From contig JAJDBW010000090.1 of assembly GCA_029261155.1 (NCBI GenBank), forward strand, positions 21,461 to 85,460: DNA of 64,000 nucleotides, in the 5' to 3' direction. The notes below the pieces were generated by a model. That model saw nothing but the letters and a program-made list of their open reading frames with translations, did no database searches and had not been told where the DNA came from. Position 1 is the first letter of the stretch. Every line of letters begins with the position of its first letter. Made by a program: the position numbers and the translations under genes. Positions 34,844 to 43,385 of the stretch are shown here, in pieces. The DNA comes from Nitrospirota bacterium (lineage in GTDB: Bacteria; Nitrospirota; Nitrospiria; SBBL01; JAADHI01).

Positions 34844-35615
34844 TTGTCGAATCACCTCTATTATTTAATTTATTTATTTGTATGCGTACCTCGTAAACCT
34901 CATCTTCTTCGAGAAACCAAGCCGCGGGGTGAGGAGAAAAGGTCCGGGCACGAAGGATGTTCAATAGATCTCGCGCACTATAACTCTTATCCAGCTCAAT
35001 TCTTGAAGCTCCATCAAGTTCTCGTGCTTTATGGAAACTCCCTTTTTTGAGATCTTGTGCTATGCGCGGAATACTCCCTCCCTTAATTTCAGAAAATTTC
35101 TCTCTGAACAACTCCATTAACTTTTCTTGAGCTTTAGAATATAAGGTTTCACCTGTATCTTCCCAAGACTTCTCTATCATAGACTGAAAAGCAATATCAC
35201 CAGTGTCAATTCCTTCATCGACCCAATGCAGAGTTACTCCAAAAGGGGAATCCTCGACCAGTGTCCAGAAGTTATAGTTCTTCCCTCTATTATAGGGGAG
35301 ATAGCTGGGATGGAAATTCAAGCAACCGAGCCGAGGCATCTGAATTAGATTCTTTTTTATAATATAGGGCCACCATGCCAATAGTAGAAGGTCTAAGCCT
35401 ATCAACCTCAAAGACTTTAGAGTCTTATCATTGTAAAGGGAGTCACTGTAAAACACTTTTTCGCCGGTCACACCCGAATCCTCTATAATTTTCGAGTTTT
35501 GACCAGTCTTATCATTCGCATCTAGTATAAGGCAAGAAAGCTCTTCCTTATTTTCTCCAAAAAACCTTGCCACCCCATGGCCGACTTGCCTGGCCGCAAA
35601 TAAGCCAATCTTCAT
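34836..35615 (-). CDS. formyltransferase-family protein (sugar N-formyltransferase)
   Basis: A 259-residue protein with the folate-dependent formyltransferase fold. The catalytic Asn-His-Asp set is visible in LNFHPSYLPYNRGKNYNFW and TLHWVDEGIDTGDI. Length and context fit sugar N-formyltransferases, which formylate a dTDP- or CDP-linked amino sugar with 10-formyl-tetrahydrofolate, rather than methionyl-tRNA formyltransferase. The adjacent DegT aminotransferase could supply the amine. Confidence 0.85.
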   Translation of the reverse strand: MKIGLFAARQVGHGVARFFGENKEELSCLILDANDKTGQNSKIIEDSGVTGEKVFYSDSLYNDKTLKSLRLIGLDLLLLAWWPYIIKKNLIQMPRLGCLNFHPSYLPYNRGKNYNFWTLVEDSPFGVTLHWVDEGIDTGDIAFQSMIEKSWEDTGETLYSKAQEKLMELFREKFSEIKGGSIPRIAQDLKKGSFHKARELDGASRIELDKSYSARDLLNILRARTFSPHPAAWFLEEDEVYEVRIQINKLNNRGDSTNE

Positions 35616-36154
35616 AACTGATTGTCTACATAAAAATTACTATAATTGCGGTCTTTATCAGAGAGGGAAGGTTCGGAAAGAGGCCATTTTATACCGAAAG
35701 CTGTATCATTCCACCTGACACCCCGCGCACATTCCGGGTGATAAAATTCTGAAATTTGATAAAAGACTTCGGTCCGTTCTTCCAGGACTTGAAATCCGTG
35801 GGCGAAACCCTCTGGGATGTACAGCGAACGCTTGTTGTCTTCGTTTAGCTCAACCGCTGTCCATTGCTTGAAGGTTTCAGAGTGACGGCGCAAGTCTAGG
35901 ATAACATCGTAAATCGCGCCTTTGATGCAACGGACTAACTTAGTTTCTTTGTAGGGATCAGATTGGTAATGTAGACCACGCAACATACCCTTTTCCTTAT
36001 TAAATGAGACACTACACTGAGCTATGTTCGCAGTTAATCCTCGCGCTTGAAACTCTCTACCGCAGAAAGTGCGGGAAAAAGAACCCCGTTCATCTTCAAC
36101 CGGGTCGATATCGATGATGTAAGCACCCTTTAAGCGGGTTTCCTTGAATTTCAT
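35612..36154 (-). CDS. rfbC: dTDP-4-dehydrorhamnose 3,5-epimerase family (RmlC/RfbC-like)
   Basis: A 180-residue cupin epimerase. Family marks are DERGSFSRTFCGREF, QCSVSFNKEKGMLRGLHYQ with the catalytic His, VRCIKGAIYDVILDLR and YIPEGFAHGFQVLEE. Although named for rhamnose, homologues in CDP-sugar loci epimerise C-methylated or deoxy intermediates; the neighbours here are CDP-glucose enzymes, so that is likely. The ATG at 36154 overlaps the upstream stop (ATGA); the frame extends to 36214 without support. Confidence 0.9.
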   Translation of the reverse strand: MKFKETRLKGAYIIDIDPVEDERGSFSRTFCGREFQARGLTANIAQCSVSFNKEKGMLRGLHYQSDPYKETKLVRCIKGAIYDVILDLRRHSETFKQWTAVELNEDNKRSLYIPEGFAHGFQVLEERTEVFYQISEFYHPECARGVRWNDTAFGIKWPLSEPSLSDKDRNYSNFYVDNQL

Positions 36155-37380
36155 GCAATGACTTGTACTTTTGGAATCGGGATCACAAATTTCCCTCCCC
36201 ACTCCTTTATACATTCCATCTGCTCTACGATCTCGTCCTTCAAATTCCAGGGAAGGATCAATAAATAATCCGGCTGGGTCTGTTTAATCTTGTCAGGATG
36301 ATAGATGGGGATATGGGTTCCTGGGAGAAAACACCCCTGTTTATGAGGACTACGGTCTACGGTGTAATCGATGAAATCTGTTCTAATACCACAGTAATTC
36401 AAAAGCGTATTCCCCTTGGCGGGAGCCCCATATCCCACTATTGTTTTCCCTTCATCCTTTGCCTTGATGAGGAAACTTAATAGATTACGCTTCACTCTTC
36501 TAACCCGCTCCTCAAACAAAGAATAGGTTTCCAAAGAACTGAGCCCAGCCTGAATTTCATGACCTTTAAGCTCATCAACTTGAGCAGATTTTTTCTTGGT
36601 TTTATCCTCCAGATGACAGGCATATATACGTAGCGACCCGCCATGGGTTGGCAACTCATCCACATCGAACAGTACCAAACCATGTTTACGGAAAATCTTC
36701 TCAACGGTCGTAAAAGAGAAGTACGAAAAATGCTCATGATAAACGGTGTCAAACTGGATCCCCTTGATCAGTTGAAGCAGGTGTGGGAATTCCATGGTGA
36801 TAATACCATCGGCCCTCAGGAGGATTTTCAATCCTGCGACGAAATCATTTAGATCCGGAACGTGGGCCAAGACATTATTGCCCAAGAGTAAATCCGCTTG
36901 AGTGCCGCCCATGACTAATTCCTTGGCGGCCTGGATACCGAAAAACCGGACTAATGTAGGAATGCCTCTTTCTTCAGCGACTTTGGCAACATTTGCAGCT
37001 GGTTCGATGCCGAGAATGGGGGTTTTCTTCTTTTTGAAATATTGTAATAAATAACCATCGTTGCTGGCGATTTCGATAATCTGGCTGCTTTGGTCAAATT
37101 GAAAGCGTTCAACCATCTTGTTTGTATAAGCCTGTGCATGCATTAACCAGGCTTCAGAGTAAGAAGAAAAATAAGCGTAATCGCTGAATATCTCCTCCGG
37201 AGTTTCAAAATCTTCCAACTGAACGAGAAAACACTTCCCGCAAACATATGCGTTCAACGGGTAAAAAGGCTCCCTTTGGTGAAGCTCGGTTGGTTTGAGA
37301 AAGGCATTTGAAAGTGGGGACATCCCAAGATTGACAAAGCTCCGGGTTAGCGTTTCATGACAAAACCGGCACCGTTTCAT
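36151..37380 (-). CDS. NDP-hexose C-methyltransferase (TylC3/NovU type)
   Basis: A 409-residue SAM-dependent C-methyltransferase with three parts: an N-terminal zinc-binding domain (CRFC near residue 4 and CGKC near 48), a central SAM domain (IIEIASNDGYLLQYF, ILGIEPAANVAKVAEE, LLGNNVLAHVPDL), and the family-specific C-terminal domain (GYGAPAKGNTLLNYCG). Such enzymes methylate C-3 of a 4-keto-deoxysugar and make branched sugars. With rfbG and the epimerase this predicts a CDP-linked C-methyl deoxyhexose, which is inference. Confidence 0.92.
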   Translation of the reverse strand: MKRCRFCHETLTRSFVNLGMSPLSNAFLKPTELHQREPFYPLNAYVCGKCFLVQLEDFETPEEIFSDYAYFSSYSEAWLMHAQAYTNKMVERFQFDQSSQIIEIASNDGYLLQYFKKKKTPILGIEPAANVAKVAEERGIPTLVRFFGIQAAKELVMGGTQADLLLGNNVLAHVPDLNDFVAGLKILLRADGIITMEFPHLLQLIKGIQFDTVYHEHFSYFSFTTVEKIFRKHGLVLFDVDELPTHGGSLRIYACHLEDKTKKKSAQVDELKGHEIQAGLSSLETYSLFEERVRRVKRNLLSFLIKAKDEGKTIVGYGAPAKGNTLLNYCGIRTDFIDYTVDRSPHKQGCFLPGTHIPIYHPDKIKQTQPDYLLILPWNLKDEIVEQMECIKEWGGKFVIPIPKVQVIA

Positions 37381-38474
37381 TTCAAAAACCTCTCTCCTGA
37401 TTCGTACCTTCCAATTTGCTCCACCGAGATTTTTCGCATGTCATTTTTATGGCGATATTCTTTATACCATTCTGTAATCCAATCGAGGGCCAAACCTAAG
37501 TTCATTCTCGGCTTCCAATCGAGCTTAAACCTGGCTTTTGAGCAGTCCAGCCTCAGACAAGCTGCTTCATGGGGATGCACGCCATGATCTAACTTCCATT
37601 TAGCTTCTTGGCCCCACATCTGGCTCAATTGACTCACAATCCATGAAACCGGTTTCGTATCGTCCTCGCTTGGTCCAAAATTCCAAGCTTCAGCATATTT
37701 TGGCCCTTCCACCCATAGCTTCTCTGCAAGAATTAGATACCCATAGAGCGGATCAAGCACATGCTGCCACGGACGAACGGCATTTGGGTTGCGAACTATC
37801 GCCGGGGTTCCAGCCAACCAGGCCTGCATCATATCGGGAATGAGTCGATCTTGAGCCCAATCCCCTCCACCAATAACATTGCCTGCACGAACAGAGGCCA
37901 AGGCTACGCCATGCTTCTCAAATTCCAGCGGATTAAAAAAAGATTTTCGGAAGGACGATGTAATCAATTCGGAACACCCCTTGCTGTTACTATAAGGGTC
38001 ATGCCCTCCCATGGGGTCGTCCTCCCGATAGCCCGAAGCCCATTCACGATTTTCGTAACATTTATCGCTCGTCACATTGATAACAACCTTCACGCCGCCA
38101 GCCTGTCGAACGGCCTCAAGGAGGTGGACCGTTCCCATAAGGTTGGTGGAATAGGTCTCGACAGGATCAAGATAGGAAGGGCGCACCAGCGATTGGGCAG
38201 CCAAATGAAGAATGATTTCAGGCCGATGATCGACAATAACTTTTTTTAGGGATGGATAGTCGCGTACATCTCCCTCAATGGACATCATTTCGTTCCCGAC
38301 TTTCGCCAAATCGAATAAGCTTGGGTGGGTTGGAGGGGACAGTGCATAACCCACAAGGACCACTCCAAGGTGTTGAAGCCAGAGCGATAGCCAACTCCCC
38401 TTAAAACCGGTGTGGCCCGTGAGGAGGACTTTCTTGTCTTTCCAGAACTTTGGATTTATCGCCAAAGCTTCCAT
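37377..38474 (-). CDS. rfbG: CDP-glucose 4,6-dehydratase
   Basis: A 365-residue short-chain dehydrogenase/reductase-type NDP-sugar dehydratase. The NAD site is [18 protein letters not shown], with the RfbG hallmark HTGFKGSW, followed by [16 protein letters not shown] and the [10 protein letters not shown] catalytic YxxxK-like region. It converts CDP-glucose to CDP-4-keto-6-deoxyglucose. The ATG at 38474 has AGGAAAGG upstream and overlaps rfbF by 19 bases. Confidence 0.94.
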   Translation of the reverse strand: MEALAINPKFWKDKKVLLTGHTGFKGSWLSLWLQHLGVVLVGYALSPPTHPSLFDLAKVGNEMMSIEGDVRDYPSLKKVIVDHRPEIILHLAAQSLVRPSYLDPVETYSTNLMGTVHLLEAVRQAGGVKVVINVTSDKCYENREWASGYREDDPMGGHDPYSNSKGCSELITSSFRKSFFNPLEFEKHGVALASVRAGNVIGGGDWAQDRLIPDMMQAWLAGTPAIVRNPNAVRPWQHVLDPLYGYLILAEKLWVEGPKYAEAWNFGPSEDDTKPVSWIVSQLSQMWGQEAKWKLDHGVHPHEAACLRLDCSKARFKLDWKPRMNLGLALDWITEWYKEYRHKNDMRKISVEQIGRYESGERFLK

Positions 38475-39226
38475 GGGGCCTTTCCTAAATCCCATAATTT
38501 TTCAAGGTAATGTTTATCACGTAAGGCATCCATCGGTTGCCAGAAACCACGATGTTTATAAGCAGATAACTGGCCTTCTGCGGCAAGTCTTTCCATCGGT
38601 TCTCGCTCCCAGACCGTTTCGTTTCCCTCAACATAATCGATTACCTTTGGAGAAAGGACAAAAAAACCTCCATTAATCCACCCGCCATCGCCAACCGGTT
38701 TTTCCTGAAAATGAGAGACTTTATTGCCATCTAACACCGTTGCACCAAATCGCCCAGGTGGCTGCACAGACGTCATTGTAGCAAGCGTGTTTTGTCCTTT
38801 ATGATGGGCAATTAATTGTGTGATATTTATATCTGACAAACCGTCTCCATAGGTAAGACAAAAATCTTCCTCGTCCAGGTATTGGCGAATTTGTTTTATG
38901 CGGCCTCCCGTCATTGTCTCTCTACCCGTATCGACTAGAGTCACGCGCCAAGGCTCAGCGGTATTTTCGTGGATCTCAACTTTATTATTTTGTATATCGA
39001 ATGTAACATCGGAAGTATGAAGAAAGTAATTCGAAAAATACTCCTTAATGATATACCCCTTGTAACCACAACAGATAATAAAATCATTCACTCCATGTGC
39101 AGAATAAATTTTCATGATGTGCCATAGAATCGGATGACCACCAATCTCGATCATCGGCTTTGGTTTTAGGTGGGTTTCTTCACTAATGCGGGTGCCAAGT
39201 CCTCCCGCTAGGATGACCGCTTTCAC
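38456..39226 (-). CDS. rfbF: glucose-1-phosphate cytidylyltransferase
   Basis: A 256-residue nucleotidyltransferase: [36 protein letters not shown] and [11 protein letters not shown] are typical of RfbF. It makes CDP-glucose, the first step of the CDP-deoxysugar branch encoded with rfbG. It starts with GTG at 39226; this GTG overlaps the stop of the broken DegT reading frame just upstream (GTGA). Confidence 0.95.
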   Translation of the reverse strand: MKAVILAGGLGTRISEETHLKPKPMIEIGGHPILWHIMKIYSAHGVNDFIICCGYKGYIIKEYFSNYFLHTSDVTFDIQNNKVEIHENTAEPWRVTLVDTGRETMTGGRIKQIRQYLDEEDFCLTYGDGLSDINITQLIAHHKGQNTLATMTSVQPPGRFGATVLDGNKVSHFQEKPVGDGGWINGGFFVLSPKVIDYVEGNETVWEREPMERLAAEGQLSAYKHRGFWQPMDALRDKHYLEKLWDLGKAPWKLWR

Positions 39227-39345
39227 AAAGTTTTTCCAAATAATACATAAGTATTCAGGCTTCGGTGAAGTTGGACAGTGGCCGAAAGGATTCCATTCTG
39301 GATGGGTTCATGCTGAGCATTTAAGTCAAGTAAAGGAACCTTCAT
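39223..39345 (-). pseudogene. 5' stub of a DegT-family aminotransferase gene
   Basis: A 40-codon frame with a good ribosome site (GAGGAG seven bases before ATG 39345) begins [20 protein letters not shown]. This is the canonical N-terminus of DegT/WbpE-type sugar aminotransferases. After about 22 residues the likeness stops and the frame ends at the rfbF start codon. It lies 12 bases after the truncated acetyltransferase copy, as a downstream gene would in an Idh-acetyltransferase-aminotransferase operon. It is therefore probably the leftover of such an operon, cut by arrival of the rfbF-led block. Confidence 0.75.
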
Positions 39346-39357
39346 TAGATGTCTCCT

Positions 39358-39612
39358 CTATACATGAGTTTCAATTAGGTCTACTACATCCCCAGCCTTC
39401 CGATACACCCGCCCGCACTCAGCGCATTCCGCCGCATTTTTTTTGAATGCCAGCTTCACTCCGCAACGGCACATCCACCCCGCCACGCGGCCTGGATTTC
39501 CAACAGCCAGGCCATAGTCCGGCACATCCTCGGTAACAACTGCCCCCGCGCCCACGAAGGCATAGGCCCCCAGGGTGAGGCCACAAAGAACTGTGCAATT
39601 CGCGCCGAGGGT
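39358..39612 (-). pseudogene. 3' fragment of a hexapeptide acetyltransferase gene (second copy)
   Basis: Eighty-four codons plus stop that match the end of the intact fusion gene at 41091-42704. It reads [20 protein letters not shown], then [13 protein letters not shown] and the Cys-rich tail CRCGVKL with CAEC. DNA identity to the intact copy is clearly high but imperfect (roughly 80-90% by eye). The match begins abruptly at 39612, next to the stop of the broken DUF5615 gene. No start codon or 5' part exists, so this is a remnant. Confidence 0.85.
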
Positions 39613-39613
39613 T

Positions 39614-39979
39614 TTACTGTTGGTGAATTTCCATTGTATCTTTCGTAAGCATGATTAGCCTCGTGTCGGTTTTATCAAGTCGAGACCCTAATTTTTGCCA
39701 AGCGTTTGATAAACATTGGATCATTTCTGCATTAGAACAATCACCGTAACGAATGAGCAGTACTTTGGGTGGACTACCGCGCGTTACACTCATATTAAAA
39801 AAATCGATATCTTTTGAGACAATAATCTGCCCACTATCTTTGGCAGCTTCCCAAACTTAGCTGTCCGGCAGGCGCAATCCGCCATCAAGCTCGCTCACAT
39901 GAACTACTTCTTTGACGCCCTTCGCCATAAACCATTTCTTTAATAGCGGCGGCAATTGAGCATTGATAAGAATTTTCAC
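39614..39979 (-). pseudogene. DUF5615 PIN-like toxin gene interrupted by an in-frame stop
   Basis: Reading from GTG at 39979 gives VKILINAQLPPLLKKWF, then VHVSELDGGLRLPDS, a TAA stop at codon 41 (39859-39857), and an open frame again: VWEAAKDSGQIIVSKDIDFF onward for 80 codons to TAA at 39616. The two halves together match a DUF5615 PIN-like nuclease with its acidic residues (DAQLPP-like NAQLPP, SKDIDF). The GTG overlaps the DUF433 stop (GTGA). One substitution (for example GAA to TAA) explains the break; the toxin is probably dead unless the stop is read through. Confidence 0.85.
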
Positions 39980-40221
39980 GCAACGCGTTCCCTTTTTAGC
40001 ACCACTTCCTCATGATTGGCGACTATTGCCGCGTAATGTAAACAAGCTTCGATATCCATTTTTTCCAAATAGGGATAATCGTTCAGGAGCTCGTCAACGC
40101 CCATTCCACCCGCGAGGCTCTCCAAAACATCAGCGACTGTTATCCGCATCCCTCTGATTGTTGGCCTTCCTCCGCAAACATCTGGGATAATCGTAATACG
40201 TTCTTTCACCAAATCATTCAT
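39976..40221 (-). CDS. DUF433 family antitoxin
   Basis: An 81-residue DUF433 protein: ITIIPDVCGGRPTIRGMRITVADVLESLAGG split over residues 9-39, then LNDYPYLEKMDIEACLHYAA. These proteins carry a helix-turn-helix-like domain and pair with DUF5615 PIN-like toxins. The downstream toxin gene overlaps its stop and carries an in-frame stop codon, so this antitoxin may be an orphan. The first residue of the usual DP-x-GGRPxIxG signature is slightly changed (DVCGGRPTIRG). Confidence 0.88.
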   Translation of the reverse strand: MNDLVKERITIIPDVCGGRPTIRGMRITVADVLESLAGGMGVDELLNDYPYLEKMDIEACLHYAAIVANHEEVVLKRERVA

Positions 40222-40258
40222 GAAGAACCCCCTGCTTCTCCCCCTGTTCTTTCCAGTC

Positions 40259-40681
40259 TCAATTCTCTTCCTCTAATCTGGAGACGATCGCCTTGGCGAA
40301 TTCCGTGAAATCCTCAAGGTGATGACCTGCGATGGCGTAGACGATCGTCCAGTTGATTTCCCCATAGTTATGCACGGCGATGTTCCGAAATCCCACGGCC
40401 TTCTTCATTTGCATTGCCAGCTTTTCATGGATAATACCCGCCTTGGCCAGGGTATCGAAGGTTTGCCCCATCGTATCCGGTAGCGGCGCTTCAATGCCGG
40501 CAATGAGGTGGGCGCCGATGTCGACGCACAATTGCACGGCCCGGCTGAGGTTCAGCGCAACAATATCCTGAAGATCGAGGTCTTCCGCCAGCGTTCCCGA
40601 GTCCGGAGGACATTTATCCGCGATGCGCAGCAAACAGCGGCGCAGGGATTCGAGTTTTTGTTCGATTACTTTCCGATCCAT
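40259..40681 (-). CDS. hepT: HepT-like HEPN RNase toxin (DUF86)
   Basis: A 140-residue HEPN-domain protein of the HepT/DUF86 family. The RNase motif Rx4-6H is RNIAVH, followed by NYGEINW, and the helical bundle is typical (LRRCLLRIADKCPP, LNLSRAVQLCVDIGAHLIA). HepT toxins are silenced by polyadenylylation of a Tyr near the motif by MntA; here HNYGEI offers that Tyr. It overlaps mntA by 16 bases, the usual gene pairing. Confidence 0.92.
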   Translation of the reverse strand: MDRKVIEQKLESLRRCLLRIADKCPPDSGTLAEDLDLQDIVALNLSRAVQLCVDIGAHLIAGIEAPLPDTMGQTFDTLAKAGIIHEKLAMQMKKAVGFRNIAVHNYGEINWTIVYAIAGHHLEDFTEFAKAIVSRLEEEN

Positions 40682-41076
40682 GCCCGCCTCCTTTCGGCGA
40701 GGATTCTGTTTCGGTAGGGCAGAAAATCCGCCTGGTCGAAAAGGTGCCTGCTGATCAGCTTGGCGTAATCCGTATCGCTCCCCAGCATTTTCTTTCCATG
40801 CCTGAGAATCTCCCCGAGAAGGGGTTCACCGACCGTGTGGAGATCCACCAAGTCAATCGGCCGGCCTGTTTTTTCCGCCAATTGGGAGATCAGCGCCATC
40901 TTCTCGCTGGCCCTGAGGGGGCGTCCGGCGTCTACCGCCAAGTCGAGATCGCTTTCAAAACGCCCCTCGCCACCCGCCAGCGAACCGAATAAAATGGCCA
41001 GATGGATATTCGACAGCGTGCCGAGGGCGGACACTATCATTTGTTTTATGTTCAAATCCGGTGTTGATTCTTTCAT
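40666..41076 (-). CDS. mntA: MntA-like minimal nucleotidyltransferase antitoxin
   Basis: A 136-residue nucleotidyltransferase with the GSx10DxD signature LFGSLAGGEGRFESDLDLAV and a third acidic residue in PIDLVDL. MntA adenylylates the HepT toxin. The ATG at 41076 is chosen; a GTG at 41088 immediately follows the stop of the acetyltransferase fusion. The gene begins right after that gene's 3' end, the region that is duplicated beyond the toxin genes. Confidence 0.9.
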   Translation of the reverse strand: MKESTPDLNIKQMIVSALGTLSNIHLAILFGSLAGGEGRFESDLDLAVDAGRPLRASEKMALISQLAEKTGRPIDLVDLHTVGEPLLGEILRHGKKMLGSDTDYAKLISRHLFDQADFLPYRNRILAERRRAWIGK

Positions 41077-41090
41077 AATCCAGCCCACCC

Positions 41091-41345
41091 TTAGCCCGAG
41101 GCTTCAACCGCTTCGACTTCATCCCCCACCTTCCGATACCCACGCCCGCATTCCCCACATTCCGCCTCATCTTTTTTGAACCCCAGCTTCACCCCGCATC
41201 GGCACATCCAACCGGCCACGCGACCCGGATTTCCAACCACCAGGGCATAGTCGGGCACATCTTCCGTAACGACCGCCCCGGCGCCCACAAAGGCATAGGC
41301 CCCCAGGGTAAGGCCGCAAAGAACTGTGCAATTCGCCCCAAGCGT
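41091..41345 (-). repeat. direct repeat: intact copy of the duplicated acetyltransferase 3' end
   Basis: This 255-base segment is the counterpart of the remnant at 39358-39612, same orientation. The two copies frame the MntA/HepT and DUF433/DUF5615 genes. Differences are spread along the copies, so the duplication is not recent or came from a diverged relative. Confidence 0.8.
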
Positions 41346-42704
41346 TGCGCCGCGCTTCACGCGTGTGGGTTTCAAGGCATCCATGCGGGGGATTTCGCTG
41401 CGGGGATTGAAGACATTGGTAAACACCATCGAAGGGCCGCAGAAGACATCGTCCTCCAAGGTCACGCCTTCATACACGGACACGTTGTTTTGGATTTTGA
41501 CATTGTCGCCGATGATCGCCTTCGGGCCGAGCACCACATTTTGGCCGATTTTGCAGGCCTTGCCGAGTTTGGACCCCTTCATGATGTGAGAGAAATGCCA
41601 GATGCGCGTGCCCTCTCCGATTTCGACGTCCCCGTCGATGTGCGCGGTCTCGTGCGCAGTATATCCAGGCCTGAGACGGGCCGAAGCTTGCGAGAACGGA
41701 AGGGCTGCCTGCGTGTTTGGGTCCAGCGCTTCCTGACAAGCCTTAAGCACCCGCAAGACGCGAAGGCCTTCTTCGCCATCGGTCCGAGGCGCGGTTCGCG
41801 TTTGAACCGACTCCAAGAAATGACGGCATTCGGTCAGGAGCGGCTCCTCGGCTTCAAAGCTTACCGATTGGGCCTCGGCCTTGTTGGGCACGGGAATATG
41901 GTTAAGCCATTCGATGGAGTGGGGATAAAGCAGGAGCTTGTCCTTCTTTTCCATGTCATCGAAAACCGCCATTTTTCGATCGCCAACAACGATCAATTTC
42001 TGCTCCTTAAAAGGGTGGAGCCAGGAGACGAAGATATGGGCCTTCACCCCGCTGGGAAAGGAGAGGAGGCTCACAGTCACGTCCGAAATCCGGGGGTGCA
42101 GGTAGTTCCCGCCCTGCGCTTGGATGGTATCGGGGCTTTCGTCCAGAAGCCCGAGGATGACGGAGATATCGTGCGGTGCAAAGGACCAAAGAATGTTTTC
42201 CTCTTGTCTGATTTTTCCGAGGTTCAGGCGGTTGGAATAGATGTATTGAATCCGGCCCAAGTCGCCGTTATCGATTAAGGATTTTAATTTTAGGACGGCA
42301 GGATGATACCAGAGTAGATGGCCGACCATGAGGATGCGCTCTTTCTCGCGGGCAAGGGCAACGAGATCTTCTCCTTCCTCCACCGAAAGGCAGAGCGGCT
42401 TTTCGACAAAAACGTCTTTTCCGGCCAGCAAGGCCTCGCGAACGAAGCGGCCATGGGTTTCGGCGGGCGTGGCAATGGCGACAGCCGGGATCGCAGGATC
42501 GTCCAGTATTTCCTCGAAGGTGCGCGCCGGGATGTCGGGATAATCTTCCGAAAATTGCGACAAGCTTTCTTTCCGCCGATCGCAGATCGCAGCCAAGGCC
42601 TTGAGCTCCGAAAAATTCCGGACCAGGTTTTTCCCCCAATAGCCGCCGCCGATTAAAGCAACCGAAGGATAGGTTTGTTTTGTCTCAGGCGCTTCGTTTT
42701 TCAT
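41091..42704 (-). CDS. fusion of Gfo/Idh/MocA sugar dehydrogenase and hexapeptide N-acetyltransferase
   Basis: A 537-residue bifunctional protein. Residues 1-330 form an NAD-dependent Gfo/Idh/MocA oxidoreductase ([31 protein letters not shown] with the conserved Lys). Residues about 350-500 form a left-handed beta-helix acetyltransferase ([49 protein letters not shown]). The last 40 residues form a Cys-rich zinc-ribbon-like tail (CRC and CGEC). The two enzymes correspond to WbpB and WbpD, which act on UDP-GlcNAc uronic acid with a DegT aminotransferase between them. It begins the minus-strand locus; its 3' end is duplicated at 39358-39612. Confidence 0.9.
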   Translation of the reverse strand: MKNEAPETKQTYPSVALIGGGYWGKNLVRNFSELKALAAICDRRKESLSQFSEDYPDIPARTFEEILDDPAIPAVAIATPAETHGRFVREALLAGKDVFVEKPLCLSVEEGEDLVALAREKERILMVGHLLWYHPAVLKLKSLIDNGDLGRIQYIYSNRLNLGKIRQEENILWSFAPHDISVILGLLDESPDTIQAQGGNYLHPRISDVTVSLLSFPSGVKAHIFVSWLHPFKEQKLIVVGDRKMAVFDDMEKKDKLLLYPHSIEWLNHIPVPNKAEAQSVSFEAEEPLLTECRHFLESVQTRTAPRTDGEEGLRVLRVLKACQEALDPNTQAALPFSQASARLRPGYTAHETAHIDGDVEIGEGTRIWHFSHIMKGSKLGKACKIGQNVVLGPKAIIGDNVKIQNNVSVYEGVTLEDDVFCGPSMVFTNVFNPRSEIPRMDALKPTRVKRGATLGANCTVLCGLTLGAYAFVGAGAVVTEDVPDYALVVGNPGRVAGWMCRCGVKLGFKKDEAECGECGRGYRKVGDEVEAVEASG

Positions 42705-43385
42705 TTCTTTTCGTTCTCTTTAATCAAAAGCGGCGCGCGATATTCGAAAAAAATCCATACACGTATCGGAAATTTTATCAAAAGCATACGAAAGCGTCCC
42801 GCCCGGCGGGCACTTCAAAACTTGCGGACTCGGAGAACAGGAAAGCCAGGGCATGGAAAACGAAAAGGGAGAGGACGGGCATCTAAAGAGATAAGTCATT
42901 TATCCCCACAGGGAGATGCAAGTAGACTGGATGATTTCAAGGGATGGTAACCTAAATCCGACAATAAATCAAGATGATCCGAAGCGAAAACCCTCCGCTT
43001 TATTACGGCAAACTTGTTTGAACACGGCGACTCTATTCCAATGACCGAAAGCCGGTCAAAATAAATTGACCGCGCATTACCGAGTCGGTCCGGACGCCCA
43101 ATCAGAATACGCACAACACATGCTCGCTGAACTAAAGCAACTCCTATGCCATAGAACTTTCGATTGAAATCCTTTGTAAGAACCGAAATAGAACCCTCTG
43201 ACGACGCCTTCCAGAATTCTATTATAGCCGATCGTTCAATATCCTACAGTCCAACGTCAAACTTTTGTCGCGAAAAACCAGCAAAGGGCTTGGACCTTTT
43301 CTTGACAGCCCTGAGCGCAATCGCCATAATGGGCCCGTTTTCTGCCTTTCATCTTCTCTTTCATTTTCTACGGAGATCGCTAAGC
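42705..43385. other. 680-base intergenic region between divergent blocks
   Basis: This region separates the polysaccharide locus (minus) from trpS (plus). Apart from the trpS promoter at 43302-43330 I recognise nothing: short frames on both strands have no ribosome sites or family features. The promoter of the polysaccharide operon should lie near 42705-42900 but no clear box was found. Confidence 0.5.
43302..43330 (+). promoter_or_regulatory. sigma70 promoter of trpS
   Basis: TTGACA (43302-43307) and CATAAT (43325-43330) are 17 bases apart, followed after about 55 bases by the trpS ATG with a GGAG site. This is a near-consensus housekeeping promoter. Confidence 0.75.

Noticed and set aside
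34836..35615. Methionyl-tRNA formyltransferase (fmt)
   Set aside because: The formyltransferase fold is present, but length (259), missing Fmt C-terminal domain and glycan context point to a sugar formyltransferase.
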